Position numbers and translations under genes: made by a program. DNA of 64,000 nt from Clostridium magnum DSM 2767 (lineage in GTDB: Bacteria > Bacillota > Clostridia > Clostridiales > Clostridiaceae), in NCBI RefSeq assembly GCF_001623875.1, contig NZ_LWAE01000006.1, forward strand, positions 1-64,000, in the 5' to 3' direction. Of this stretch, positions 53,503-61,884 are shown one piece after another; position 1 is the first letter of the stretch; every line of letters starts with the position of its first letter. The notes beneath the pieces were generated by a model. That model ran no database searches, had not been told where the DNA came from, and saw nothing but the letters and a program-made list of their open reading frames with translations.

Positions 53503-54261
53503 ATGGGCTCTGTTATAGCAGGATTTTTAATTGAGGGAGGACACCTAGGTGCTCTTTTATTACCTGCGCCAGCTTTAATAGTATTTGGTGGAACTGCTGG
53601 TGCAATTGGACTTACATTTCCGATAGAAGTTTTAAAAAGGTTGCCTGGAATGGTAAAAATACTTATAAATCCTAAAAAAGTTGATTTACCAGCTCTTGTA
53701 GCATATTTTAAGGATGTATCGTATAAAACTAGAAAAAATGGACTGTTAAGTCTTGAAGGAGAAATATCTAGTGATCCGAATTTAGATCCTTTTATTAAAA
53801 AGGGACTTCAATTGGTAGTTGATGGAGTAGATCCCCAAGCAGTTAGAAGTATTTTAGAGCTAGAGCTGGAATCTACATCTGAGAGACATAGAAAAGGCGC
53901 GGCAGTTTTTGAACAAGCTGGTGGATATTCACCTACATTAGGTATTATAGGGACGGTAATGGGGTTAGTTCATATTCTAGCGGATTTATCAGATCCAAAT
54001 TCATTAGGGCCTAAAATTGCCTCTGGGTTTATAGCTACACTATATGGTCTTTCATCTGCGAATCTTATATTTTTACCAATAGCTACTAGATTAAAAGTAT
54101 TAGACGAAAGAGAATTTGGAGAAAAATCTCTTATAATAGAAGGAATATTATATATACAAGAAGGCATAAATCCTAATACTATAGCTGAAAAACTTAAAGG
54201 ATTCTTAAATAAAGATGAATTAGGAAAATTCGAAGGAATGGATGGTAAAGCTGAGGTATGA
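53503..54261 (+). CDS. motA: Flagellar stator protein MotA, start region removed
   Basis: Proton- or sodium-channel stator subunit that drives flagellar rotation together with MotB. Membrane helices and the cytosolic loop are normal: VIAGFLIEGGHLGALLLPAP, FGGTAGAIGLTFP, GGYSPTLGIIGTVMGLVHIL. The frame is open upstream (DIYVIIFILAG...), continuing the first helix, but has no start until ATG 53503; the frame reaches a stop at 53456. The IS1380 right end lies about there and must have removed the first codons and the promoter. Starting at 53503 cuts off half of helix 1, so function is doubtful. Stop overlaps motB (ATGA). Confidence 0.8.
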   Translation: MGSVIAGFLIEGGHLGALLLPAPALIVFGGTAGAIGLTFPIEVLKRLPGMVKILINPKKVDLPALVAYFKDVSYKTRKNGLLSLEGEISSDPNLDPFIKKGLQLVVDGVDPQAVRSILELELESTSERHRKGAAVFEQAGGYSPTLGIIGTVMGLVHILADLSDPNSLGPKIASGFIATLYGLSSANLIFLPIATRLKVLDEREFGEKSLIIEGILYIQEGINPNTIAEKLKGFLNKDELGKFEGMDGKAEV

Positions 54262-55028
54262 AGAAAAAAAAGCCCGAAGGACACATGAATCACGAAAGAT
54301 GGTTGCTTAGCTACTCAGATTTCATGACTTTGCTTATGATACTCTTTGTTGTATTGTTTGCCATGAGCAGTGTAGACCAGACAAAATATAAACAGCTATC
54401 TGAATCAATGAAGATTGCTATGGGTGGAGGAAAATCTATTGTTGCAAATCAGGATGCTGTAAGTATAACAGAGAATAGCAAGCCATTGAATACTGAGATA
54501 CAAGCTGAAAATGAACAATCAAAACTAGAAAAATTACAATCTCAAGTAGATAAGTATCTTGAACAGAATGGAATGAAGGGTAGTGTAAGTACTCAAATAG
54601 ATGAGAGAGGACTTGTTGTAAGTATTAATGATACTTTATTCTTTGACTCTGGTAGAGCTGAAATAAAAACTGAACCTCAAAAGAAACTTATAGAGATAGG
54701 AAAAATAGTGAATCAGCTTGATAATTACATTAGAGTAGAGGGGCATACAGATAATGTTCCAATTAGCAATGGACAGTTTTCATCAAACTGGCAATTGTCT
54801 TCAGCAAGAGCGGCTAATGTTACTCAATTTTTAATTACTAATAGTGGAATACAGCCACAGAAGCTTTCGGCAGTAGGCTATGGTGAGTATAGACCAATAT
54901 TAGATAACTCAACAGAAGAAGGAAGAGCTAAAAACAGAAGAGTTGATATTATTATAGTAAATAGTAAGTTTAATAAAATAGAAAATAATAAAATAGGAGA
55001 GAACTTAGTTACTAAAGAGAAAAAGTAG
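54258..55028 (+). CDS. motB: Flagellar stator protein MotB
   Basis: Anchors the stator to peptidoglycan and provides the ion-binding aspartate. A short basic start leads to one membrane helix with Asp21 (LLSYSDFMTLLMILFVVLFA). A coiled plug region follows. The C-terminal OmpA-like domain has RVEGHTDNVPISNGQFSSNW and LSSARAANVTQFL. 256 residues, full length, overlapping motA by 4 bases. Its expression depends on whatever promoter now lies upstream of motA. Confidence 0.93.
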   Translation: MKKKKPEGHMNHERWLLSYSDFMTLLMILFVVLFAMSSVDQTKYKQLSESMKIAMGGGKSIVANQDAVSITENSKPLNTEIQAENEQSKLEKLQSQVDKYLEQNGMKGSVSTQIDERGLVVSINDTLFFDSGRAEIKTEPQKKLIEIGKIVNQLDNYIRVEGHTDNVPISNGQFSSNWQLSSARAANVTQFLITNSGIQPQKLSAVGYGEYRPILDNSTEEGRAKNRRVDIIIVNSKFNKIENNKIGENLVTKEKK

Positions 55029-55093
55029 AATTAAGACACTTTGTCAAAATGTAATTTTAACGGAAGATTTAATATTAAGTTCTTATAGTCAGA

Positions 55094-55147
55094 AAAATCA
55101 CTGTCGTATTTATTGGACTTCAATAAATATGACAGTGGTTTTTTTAT
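55094..55147 (+). terminator. Terminator after motB
   Basis: AAAAATCACTGTCGTATTTA-TTGGACTTCAA-TAAATATGACAGTGGTTTTTTTAT. Confidence 0.9.
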
Positions 55148-55230
55148 ATTTGATTAGCATGTAATTTAAATATAAGTACGCTCATATATTAAAATGTAAC
55201 AAAAATTTTAATGTATCGGAGGGGATATAT

Positions 55231-55422
55231 ATGAGTTTATGGACTAAAAAGGAGAAGGTTTGTGCAACATGTATATATTGGAAGGGTAAAAGAGATGTGG
55301 ACTTTATGTTTATTGAGGCTAAAAATCATTCAGGTAGATGTTTCTGTGAAACAGGTTTTTATAACTTAAGGACTATTCAGGGCTCTAGCTGCTCAAACTG
55401 GAAGGGATTCAGCAGAGGGTGA
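55231..55422 (+). CDS. Small cysteine-rich protein, 63 residues
   Basis: ATCGGAGGGGATATAT before the ATG. Cysteines are placed CATC near the N-terminus, CFC in the middle and one C near the end (GSSCSNWKGF). A zinc- or cluster-binding mini-protein is plausible. It is also rich in Trp (IYWKGKR, CSNWKG), resembling conserved clostridial hypotheticals. I name no function. A partial copy of the dispersed hairpin repeat begins directly after its stop. Confidence 0.7.
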   Translation: MSLWTKKEKVCATCIYWKGKRDVDFMFIEAKNHSGRCFCETGFYNLRTIQGSSCSNWKGFSRG

Positions 55423-55423
55423 A

Positions 55424-55442
55424 ATGAAGCTTGAATCAGATA
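55424..55442 (+). repeat. Dispersed repeat, 5' fragment
   Basis: ATGAAGCTTGAATCAGATAA matches the first part of the element at 41216 (CTTGAATCAGAT core); the rest is missing. Confidence 0.55.
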
Positions 55443-55485
55443 AGGTTATTAAATCATGTAACAATACTATAGTTTAATTAAAAAC

Positions 55486-55521
55486 TACTTCTTGTTTTAT
55501 GTATAAAGAAGTAGTTTTTTT
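55486..55521 (+). terminator. Terminator after the cysteine-rich gene
   Basis: ACTACTTCTT-GTTTTATGTATA-AAGAAGTAGTTTTTTT. Confidence 0.88.
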
Positions 55522-55631
55522 ATATATAAATTTGACAATTATAAATACATAAATAATAATTATAAATACATGAAGTGAACTTTAAAGAGTAATTTATTAG
55601 ATAATCTATAGAAAAGTGAGGATATTATTTT

Positions 55632-56372
55632 ATGGAGAAGAATTTTTTGAGAAGCGATGAAACCTTAGATGATTTGCAATTAAAAGGAATTTGTGTTATA
55701 CAAAAAAAGGATGCGTTTAGATTTGGGATAGATGCAGTACTTCTTGCTAACTTCTCGAAAATAAGAAGAGGAGCAAGGGTTGTAGATTTATGTAGTGGTA
55801 CAGGAATAATTCCCTTCATTTTAGCAGGAAAAACAGAAGCTTCTAGTATTATAGGAATTGAGATACAAAATGAAATGGTGGATATGGCCAAACGGTCTGT
55901 TTCATTTAATAAGTTAGAAGAGAAAATAGAGTTTATAAATAAAGATCTTAAAGATCTACAATTTCTTCGCACCTTAGATAAGGCAGATGTGGTGACTGTA
56001 AACCCGCCATACAAATTAAAAGACTCAGGAATTATTAACTTAAATGATAAAAATGCAATTGCAAGACATGAAATATGTTGTACATTAGATGATGTAATTA
56101 AAGGGGCAAAGGCAGTATTAAAAGACAATGGTAGAATATACATGATACATAGACCTGATCGATTGGCAGACATTATATGTACTATGAGAGAGCATAAAAT
56201 TGAACCTAAGCTTATAAAAATGATTCAACCTAATACGGAAAAGGCACCTAATATGGTTTTAATTGAAGGTCAGAATAATGGAGGCACATTTTTGAAATGG
56301 GAAGCTCCTTTGTATGTGTATAACCTTGATGGTAGTTATACAGAAGAAATTAATAAGATATACGGAAGATGA
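55632..56372 (+). CDS. trmN6: tRNA1(Val) A37 N6-methyltransferase
   Basis: SAM-dependent enzyme that methylates N6 of A37 in tRNA-Val. SAM-binding motif I is VVDLCSGTGIIPF; the catalytic NPPY is at 124-127 (VTVNPPYKLK). 246 residues, no membrane segment. This is YabB in Bacillus and normally lies close to yaaT; here an 11-kb insertion zone separates it from ricT. Upstream GTGAGGATATTATTTT has a moderate binding site. Confidence 0.9.
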   Translation: MEKNFLRSDETLDDLQLKGICVIQKKDAFRFGIDAVLLANFSKIRRGARVVDLCSGTGIIPFILAGKTEASSIIGIEIQNEMVDMAKRSVSFNKLEEKIEFINKDLKDLQFLRTLDKADVVTVNPPYKLKDSGIINLNDKNAIARHEICCTLDDVIKGAKAVLKDNGRIYMIHRPDRLADIICTMREHKIEPKLIKMIQPNTEKAPNMVLIEGQNNGGTFLKWEAPLYVYNLDGSYTEEINKIYGR

Positions 56373-56384
56373 GGTTCATATAAA

Positions 56385-56420
56385 GATGAGAGTATTAGAG
56401 AAGATAGTCATCAGATAAAA
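56385..56420 (+). repeat. Dispersed repeat, 3' hairpin copy before rsmI
   Basis: GATGAGAGTATTAGAGAAGA followed by TAGTCATCAGATAAAA matches the 3' part of the element at 41216 with GCGGG changed to AAGAT. GATG/CATC form the outer stem. It ends three bases before the rsmI ribosome binding site (GGAGGAATG). Confidence 0.75.
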
Positions 56421-56437
56421 TTTGGAGGAATGAAATT

Positions 56438-57283
56438 ATGGAAAATGGTAAGCTTTATTTAGTACCAACACCAATAGGGAATTTAAAAGATATAACATTA
56501 AGAGCGTTAGAAGTATTAGAATCAGTTGATATAGTTGCAGCAGAAGATACAAGACAAAGTATCAAATTATTAAATCACTTCAATATAAAAAAAACGTTAA
56601 TAAGTTATCACCAACATAATGAATATGGGAAAAGTGAAAACTTGATAGAAAGACTTAAAGAAGGAAAAAACATAGCACTAGTAAGTGATGCGGGAACTCC
56701 TGGCATATCTGATCCAGGAAGTGTAATAGTATCAAAGTGTATAGAGGAAGGCATAGATTTTGAAGTGTTAACAGGAGCAACAGCAGTGACTACTGCTTTA
56801 GTGTACTCAGGTATGGACACAACTAAGTTTATATTTAGAGGATTTTTGCCTAGGGAGAATAAAGATAGAAGAGTTGTGATAGAAGAACTAAAAAACAGAA
56901 AGGAAACTTTAATTTTTTATGAAGCACCACATAGGCTTAAAGAAACATTACTTTTCTTAAATGAAAATTTTGGGAATCGAAAAATAGCTATTTGTAGAGA
57001 ACTTACTAAGTTGCATGAAGAAATACTAAGATTTACTCTTGAAGAGGCATTAACATATTATGCAGAAAAAAATATAAAAGGTGAGTTTGTACTTGTATTA
57101 GAAGGAAAAAGTGAAGAAGACATACTTACTGAAGAAAGGTCGAGATGGGAAGATTTAAGTATTGAGGATCATATAAAATCATATATAGATGAAGGCCTTA
57201 ATAAAAAAGATGCAGTGAAAAAGGTAGCTAAGGATAGAAAGTTGTCTAAATCAGAAGTATATAAGTATTCTATCGAATTATAG
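56438..57283 (+). CDS. rsmI: 16S rRNA C1402 ribose 2'-O-methyltransferase
   Basis: Methylates the 2'-OH of C1402 in the ribosomal decoding centre using SAM. LYLVPTPIGNLKDITLRALE, VAAEDTRQSIKLL and LVSDAGTPGISDPG are family signatures of this tetrapyrrole-methylase-like fold. The C-terminal extension (SIEDHIKSYIDEGLNKKDAV) is a small helical domain. 281 residues, ATG preceded by TTTGGAGGAATGAAATT. Corresponds to yabC next to yabB and abrB in Bacillus. Confidence 0.95.
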   Translation: MENGKLYLVPTPIGNLKDITLRALEVLESVDIVAAEDTRQSIKLLNHFNIKKTLISYHQHNEYGKSENLIERLKEGKNIALVSDAGTPGISDPGSVIVSKCIEEGIDFEVLTGATAVTTALVYSGMDTTKFIFRGFLPRENKDRRVVIEELKNRKETLIFYEAPHRLKETLLFLNENFGNRKIAICRELTKLHEEILRFTLEEALTYYAEKNIKGEFVLVLEGKSEEDILTEERSRWEDLSIEDHIKSYIDEGLNKKDAVKKVAKDRKLSKSEVYKYSIEL

Positions 57284-57472
57284 TTTTGCAAAAATTAGTA
57301 CATTAACATTGAGTTTTTATGTATTTTAATGGTATAATTTTAATATGTAATTTTATTGCATGTGAAAATATTTATCGTTTATTTGGTAAGTATGTAATTT
57401 GTATGTGCTAAATGTTGTAAAATGATAATTCATAGTCACTTCGAAGTGATTGCAGTTTAGGGGGTAAGGGAA

Positions 57473-58540
57473 TTGAATAGAAGAATGGTAGCAGCCATTA
57501 GTGCACTAGTTTTAGCAGTTACCTTGAATGGAAATGTTTTAGCGGCTCCAACAAGTAATTCAACTTCGCTGAAACAAGTTAGGGAGCAGAGACAAGAATT
57601 AGAAACAAAAGTGGAAAAATTAGACAGTAAGATAATAGCGATAATGAGACAAATAGATAGTAATAAAAGTAATATAGAACAAACAAGTAAAGATATAAAA
57701 CAAACTCAAGTTGAATTGGAAAAGGCTGAAAAAGAGATAGCAATTCAGCAAGATTTATTTAATAAAAGAATGAGAGCCATGTATATAAATGGAGCTGACA
57801 GTTATTTAGATGTATTATTTCAGTCTGATGGTTTAAACAATTTAATTTCAAGAGTTGATACTGTAAAAAAAATAGTAGGCTTTGATAAAAAAGTAATAAG
57901 TGACTTAAAGGATAATAAGAATGCTATTTCTGAGAAAAAACAGGACTTAGACAATAAAAATAATCAGCTTTTAGTGCTAAAAGCTGATAATGAAAAAAAA
58001 TTGTCCAAGCTTAATAGTGACAAAGAAGAGCAGAGTAAACTAATAGCAAGTTTAAAGGATAAAGAAAGGTTATTAGTTGTAGCAGATACAGCAGCTACAA
58101 AGTTGATAACATCTGCAGAGAATAAGGTTCAACAAATTAGAGCTGCTGCACCTAGGATTTCTAGGGGAACGACTGCAGTAACAACAACGGCAGCCTCATC
58201 AGATTCAGTAGTTGCATATGCTTCTAACTTTTTAGGGACACCTTATCAATGGGGAGGAAATGGGCCAAGTACTTTTGATTGTTCAGGATTTACTTCCTAT
58301 GTCTATGCTCACTTTGGTGTTCAGCTACCAAGAATTGCAGCAGATCAACAAAATGCAGGAACTAGTGTATCAAGAGATCAGCTTCAACCAGGAGACTTAG
58401 TTTTTTTTGGTTCTCCAGCACATCATGTCGGCATATATGTAGGGGATGGATTCTACATTCATGCTCCTAGAACTGGTGATGTAGTTAAGATATCATCATT
58501 AGATAGAGATGATTATAGCGGAGCAACAAGAGTTAAATAG
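57473..58540 (+). CDS. Secreted NlpC/P60 peptidoglycan endopeptidase with coiled coil
   Basis: Cuts gamma-D-Glu-diamino acid bonds in peptidoglycan. The signal peptide is MNRRMVAAISALVLAVTLNG up to LAAP. Residues about 30-210 are two long coiled-coil segments, as in division-associated hydrolases that need activation. The NlpC/P60 domain (about 240-355) has the catalytic Cys in FDCSGFTSYVYAHFG, and His residues in HHVGIYVGDG and FYIHAPRTG. TTG start 57473 with GGGGGTAAGGGAA; ATG 57485 is an alternative. A palindrome TCACTTCGAAGTGA at about 57435 lies in its leader. Confidence 0.92.
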   Translation: MNRRMVAAISALVLAVTLNGNVLAAPTSNSTSLKQVREQRQELETKVEKLDSKIIAIMRQIDSNKSNIEQTSKDIKQTQVELEKAEKEIAIQQDLFNKRMRAMYINGADSYLDVLFQSDGLNNLISRVDTVKKIVGFDKKVISDLKDNKNAISEKKQDLDNKNNQLLVLKADNEKKLSKLNSDKEEQSKLIASLKDKERLLVVADTAATKLITSAENKVQQIRAAAPRISRGTTAVTTTAASSDSVVAYASNFLGTPYQWGGNGPSTFDCSGFTSYVYAHFGVQLPRIAADQQNAGTSVSRDQLQPGDLVFFGSPAHHVGIYVGDGFYIHAPRTGDVVKISSLDRDDYSGATRVK

Positions 58541-58596
58541 GGTTTTAAAGCGATTTAATACTTACTAATAGTTTAAATAAGGTTTACTTAATAAAA

Positions 58597-58637
58597 AGGA
58601 TTATAAGCTAGTATGTAGCTTATAATCCTTTTTTGAT
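58597..58637 (+). terminator. Terminator after the NlpC/P60 gene
   Basis: AAGGATTATAAGCTA-GTATG-TAGCTTATAATCCTTTTTTGA. Confidence 0.92.
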
Positions 58638-58656
58638 ATTATATATAGGCAGTTAA

Positions 58657-58687
58657 ATAAAAAACCCACATGACTTCATGTGGGGAA
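58657..58687 (-). terminator. Terminator of the abrB gene
   Basis: Minus strand: CCCCACATGAAGTCATGTGGGTTTTTTATTT. Confidence 0.88.
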
Positions 58688-58713
58688 ACAGACTTTAAAT
58701 AAAATTATATGGG

Positions 58714-58959
58714 TTATTTATCATCTTTTAATTCTTTTAAGCAGTTTTTGCAGATATTTTTACCTTTGTAGTTTACAACATCTCTTGCATCACCACAGAA
58801 TATACATGCTGGTTCATATTTTTTTAGTATAATTTGTTCCCCATCTACATATATTTCTAAAGCATCTTTTTCTGCAATATCTAAAGTTCTTCTTAGTTCT
58901 ATAGGAATAACAATTCTTCCTAGTTCGTCTACTCTTCTTACAACACCAGTTGATTTCAT
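58714..58959 (-). CDS. abrB: AbrB-family transition-state regulator with zinc-finger-like tail
   Basis: DNA-binding swapped-hairpin protein controlling the shift from growth to stationary phase, sporulation and exoproduct formation. MKSTGVVRRVDELGRIVIPI and ELRRTLDIAEKDALEIYVDG are the AbrB N-terminal domain. The short C-terminal part has CIFC and CKNC, a likely zinc knuckle. 81 residues; I start at ATG 58959 after GGAGGAATTTAAA. Located near rsmI as in Bacillus. Clostridia often have several paralogues, so the exact role is uncertain. Confidence 0.9.
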   Translation of the reverse strand: MKSTGVVRRVDELGRIVIPIELRRTLDIAEKDALEIYVDGEQIILKKYEPACIFCGDARDVVNYKGKNICKNCLKELKDDK

Positions 58960-58983
58960 TTTAAATTCCTCCTCTAACTCCAT

Positions 58984-59662
58984 AATTCGACAAGATTGTA
59001 ATTAAATAATAGCAAATATGACATTAAAAGTCAACATATCTTTAAAAATAATTTTACAAATTTCTTACTAAATTCCATCTATAGTTAATATACTACCAAA
59101 ATATACAAATGTCAATATGTTTTTAGTGTAAAATACAATTTTTTACTATAGGGCAAAAACTAGATAAATCAATAATTAGCGCATGAAGTGGGATGCATAG
59201 ACCTCAAGGTTTTTACATATAAAGGAATCATTTGGCGGGGAAATAAAATAGTAATTATATGGATAATCAAAGGTTAAATGTCGAAAGGCATAAAAATAAA
59301 TAGTCAGATGATCAAGCAAATAAATAAGAGAGGTATATTATTTAAAAATAAATATATATATGTGAAAAGATATTAAATATACAACACTGATAAAAGTGAC
59401 ATTATAATTATAGAATTCTATAAATACAATTGTATAATTATGTTTATCTAAAATAAGGAAATTTTATTTGTTGTAAAATTAATGTAACCATATAAATATT
59501 ATACAATTACTTTATATGAAAAACATTAAAATATAAGATATTATTTGCTCATAATAAAAATATCTATATTACAAAGGCTTGTTGAGAATTATTACAAATA
59601 TGTAATTTGTATATAAGGATTGATTTAAAGTTATAATTTCATATGTTATAATGTAAATGAAA
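58984..59662. other. Long AT-rich intergenic region between abrB and tal
   Basis: About 680 bases without a supported gene. Most is very AT-rich, but 59185-59250 is richer in G, with the possible hairpins GCAT-GAAGTGGG-ATGC and ACC-TCA-AGGT and a later GGCGGGG. This could be an RNA element, but I recognise no class. Confidence 0.45.
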
Positions 59663-59714
59663 TGGAAACTTGGATCAGATGATAGTATTAGAGCGGGTAG
59701 CCATTGGATAAAAA
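59663..59714 (+). repeat. Dispersed repeat, internally shortened copy before tal
   Basis: GGAAACTTGGATCAGATG joins directly to ATAGTATTAGAGCGGGTAGC and CATTGGATAAAA; the middle of the full copy at 41216 is missing. It ends a few bases before the tal binding site (GGGGGGATATGTT). Confidence 0.8.
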
Positions 59715-59731
59715 TATTGGGGGGATATGTT

Positions 59732-60376
59732 ATGAAATTATTTATTGATACTGCTAATATCGACGAAATAAAAAGAGTAGCAAAATGGGGAATATTAGAT
59801 GGTGTAACTACTAATCCATCGCTTATAGCTAAAGAAGGAAGAGATGTAAAGACCGTTGTTCAAGAAATTTGTTCAATTGTTGATGGTCCAATAAGTGCAG
59901 AAGTTATAAGCTTAGAAGCAGATAAGATGGTAGAAGAGGCTAAGGAATTAGTAAAAATACATAAAAATATAGTGGTAAAGATACCTATGTGTGAAGAAGG
60001 ATTAAAGGCTGTTTCTGTTCTATGTAGAGAAGGTATAAAAACCAATGTTACCTTAATATTTTCTGCACAGCAGGCATTACTTGCAGCAAAGGCTGGAGCT
60101 AGTTTTGTAAGTCCGTTTATGGGAAGATTAGATGACATAGGAAATGGGGGAATTGAAGTCATTGGAGATATATCGCAAATATTTGACTCTTATGGCTTTG
60201 ATACAGAAATAATAGCTGCGAGTATAAGAACTCCAATGCATGTGTTAGATTGTGCTAAGGCTGGTGCACATATTTCAACTGTGCCATATAAGGTATTTAT
60301 GCAGATGCTGAAGCATCCATTGACTGAAGCAGGAATAGAAAAATTTTTAGAAGACTACAATAAAACACAAAAATAG
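59732..60376 (+). CDS. tal: Transaldolase, small (TalC/FSA) type
   Basis: Transfers a dihydroxyacetone unit between sugar phosphates in the pentose-phosphate pathway; close relatives are fructose-6-phosphate aldolases. MKLFIDTANIDEIKRVAKWG and LDGVTTNPSLIAKEG are typical. The Schiff-base Lys83 is in VVKIPMC. About 214 residues, the small subfamily. I start at ATG 59732 just after GGGGGGATATGTT; an upstream frame runs through the dispersed repeat. Leaderless otherwise; the repeat forms most of its 5' untranslated region. Confidence 0.92.
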   Translation: MKLFIDTANIDEIKRVAKWGILDGVTTNPSLIAKEGRDVKTVVQEICSIVDGPISAEVISLEADKMVEEAKELVKIHKNIVVKIPMCEEGLKAVSVLCREGIKTNVTLIFSAQQALLAAKAGASFVSPFMGRLDDIGNGGIEVIGDISQIFDSYGFDTEIIAASIRTPMHVLDCAKAGAHISTVPYKVFMQMLKHPLTEAGIEKFLEDYNKTQK

Positions 60377-60556
60377 TTAAAAATATATAGCTCTATTGAT
60401 TCTGGTCATTAGGGCTATATTATGACTAATATTTATAATTTTCGAATTTTAATTAGATAGTTAATATACATAAAGTAGTAGGAATGCCATTAAAAAAGTT
60501 GAATTAACATGAAAATTGAAAGTTTCAAAAGTATATTTCAACAAAAAAATATAAAG
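60377..60556. other. Intergenic region after tal
   Basis: AT-rich, with no gene. No strong terminator seen after tal; weak pairing only around AGCTCTATTGATTC and GGGCTATATT. Confidence 0.4.
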
Positions 60557-60681
60557 TTATCAACAAATCAGTTTATCCACAGTGTGAATAAATTTTCCGT
60601 AAATAAGTATAATCATAATGATATCAAAGCTTTTATGTTATCCACAGATTTTGTGGACAAACTTTAAAAAACTGTGTATAA
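60557..60681. promoter_or_regulatory. Cluster of five DnaA-box-like sites
   Basis: TTATCAACA 60557-60565, TTATCCACA 60573-60581, TTATCCACA 60638-60646, TGTGGACAA 60652-60660 (reverse of TTGTCCACA) and TGTGTATAA 60673-60681 (reverse of TTATACACA). Two match the DnaA consensus TTATCCACA exactly. No dnaA or dnaN is in the window, so this is likely not the origin itself. Confidence 0.75.
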
Positions 60682-60765
60682 GTTGAAATAGGTGTTATTA
60701 AATATATAGTTTGAAGAAAATTTCATATGATAAGTCATTTTTTTGAATGATTTATATTGTCGAAA

Positions 60766-60860
60766 AAGAACCTTGTACACAAGGTTCTTTTGAATTTCCT
60801 AATGACTTTATGAAGTGTAAATATGAGTTGGAAAGTATTTAAATACTTTCCAATTTATAA
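60766..60860. terminator. Two stem-loops after the serine-rich gene
   Basis: AAAGAACCTTG-TACA-CAAGGTTCTTTT (60766-60793) and GTTGGAAAGTATTTAAATACTTTCCAAT (about 60828-60856). Both lie downstream of the minus-strand serine-rich gene; the first is symmetrical and could end transcription in both directions. Confidence 0.7.
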
Positions 60861-60866
60861 TAATAA

Positions 60867-61427
60867 TTATCTTCTTCTATACTTTTTTATTAGTTTTATA
60901 ATAATAATAACTATGATTACAATAATTATTAGTTTAAATAACCATAAAATAGAGCTACCTATAAAACTATTATTGCCATATCCAAAGCTAGGGCCATAAT
61001 AACTGTTGTGCCCCCATGGTATAGGTATCGGTAAGAAAGATCTCTTAGTTCCACCATCATAACTCTTAGATGATGTGGTGCTATTTGTCTGAGAATTATT
61101 GTTAACGGTAGATGATTTAGGGGTATTTGAAAAACCACCTGATTTAAAATCTCCAGTAGATGACTTGTTAGTAGTTGAAGAACTAGAAGAACTAGGTGAA
61201 CTACTAGATTTAGTAGTACTACTAGATGATTTCGGTGTAGAAAAACTTCCTGATTTAAAGCTTCCGCCAGAACTACGGCCACCACCGCTGCTTTTAGCAT
61301 ATACAATGGTATAATTAGAATTAGTACCTAAGACACTAGCTAAATCAGTACTAAAAACATCGGTAGATATAAATAGAAAAGCAAGTAATATACATATAAA
61401 AAAACGTTTTTTGTTTATTTTAGGCAC
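60867..61427 (-). CDS. Secreted serine-rich protein with C-terminal anchor
   Basis: About 186 residues. A signal-type hydrophobic start (RFFICILLAFLFISTDVFS) is followed by a long low-complexity stretch of Ser, Thr, Gly and Lys with repeated GSFS/GGFS and TPKSSS words. A Gly/Tyr part (SYYGPSFGYGNN), one membrane helix (LFKLIIIVIIVIIIIKLI) and KKYRRR follow. It probably sits in the membrane with the serine-rich part outside. The start is unclear: GTG 61427 is directly after GAGGGG with no spacing, while a non-standard ATA nine bases later has ideal spacing; there is no ATG. Family not recognised. Confidence 0.65.
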   Translation of the reverse strand: MPKINKKRFFICILLAFLFISTDVFSTDLASVLGTNSNYTIVYAKSSGGGRSSGGSFKSGSFSTPKSSSSTTKSSSSPSSSSSSTTNKSSTGDFKSGGFSNTPKSSTVNNNSQTNSTTSSKSYDGGTKRSFLPIPIPWGHNSYYGPSFGYGNNSFIGSSILWLFKLIIIVIIVIIIIKLIKKYRRR

Positions 61428-61884
61428 CCCCTCAAGAAAATAAATACTGATTCCTTTTATTATATGTTAGCATATTATCTTTAATCATTGGTTAAAAATA
61501 ATAATAAATTTTTGTATAGGAAAGTATAATGTTATTATATAGTAAATTATAACTTATAACAATAGTATAAAAAACGCATTTAAGGTTATAAAAAACTAAT
61601 TACTTTGAATAGAAACGAGAATCATCATATATCTCATTATAGCTTTAAATCCTATAAAGTTGTATTAAGTTGCTTTAGATTATTTAACTTGTAAAGAGTT
61701 TATATATACCTTATAATATTAATAGTAGTAGATTTATAGATATAATAGTTAATGCTTGTTGTATAGTAATAAAAAATGAGATAACGTAGTAATTTGAAAT
61801 TGCGTTGGATTAACAGTGAGTGTGTAGTGCGAAGCAGTTAATGGTTGTTGTGCAATTAATAAGTAATACTGGAGGGATAATAAA
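61428..61884. other. AT-rich intergenic region between divergent genes
   Basis: About 450 bases without a supported gene. Promoter-like AT-rich DNA; no clear operator or hairpin of note. Confidence 0.5.
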
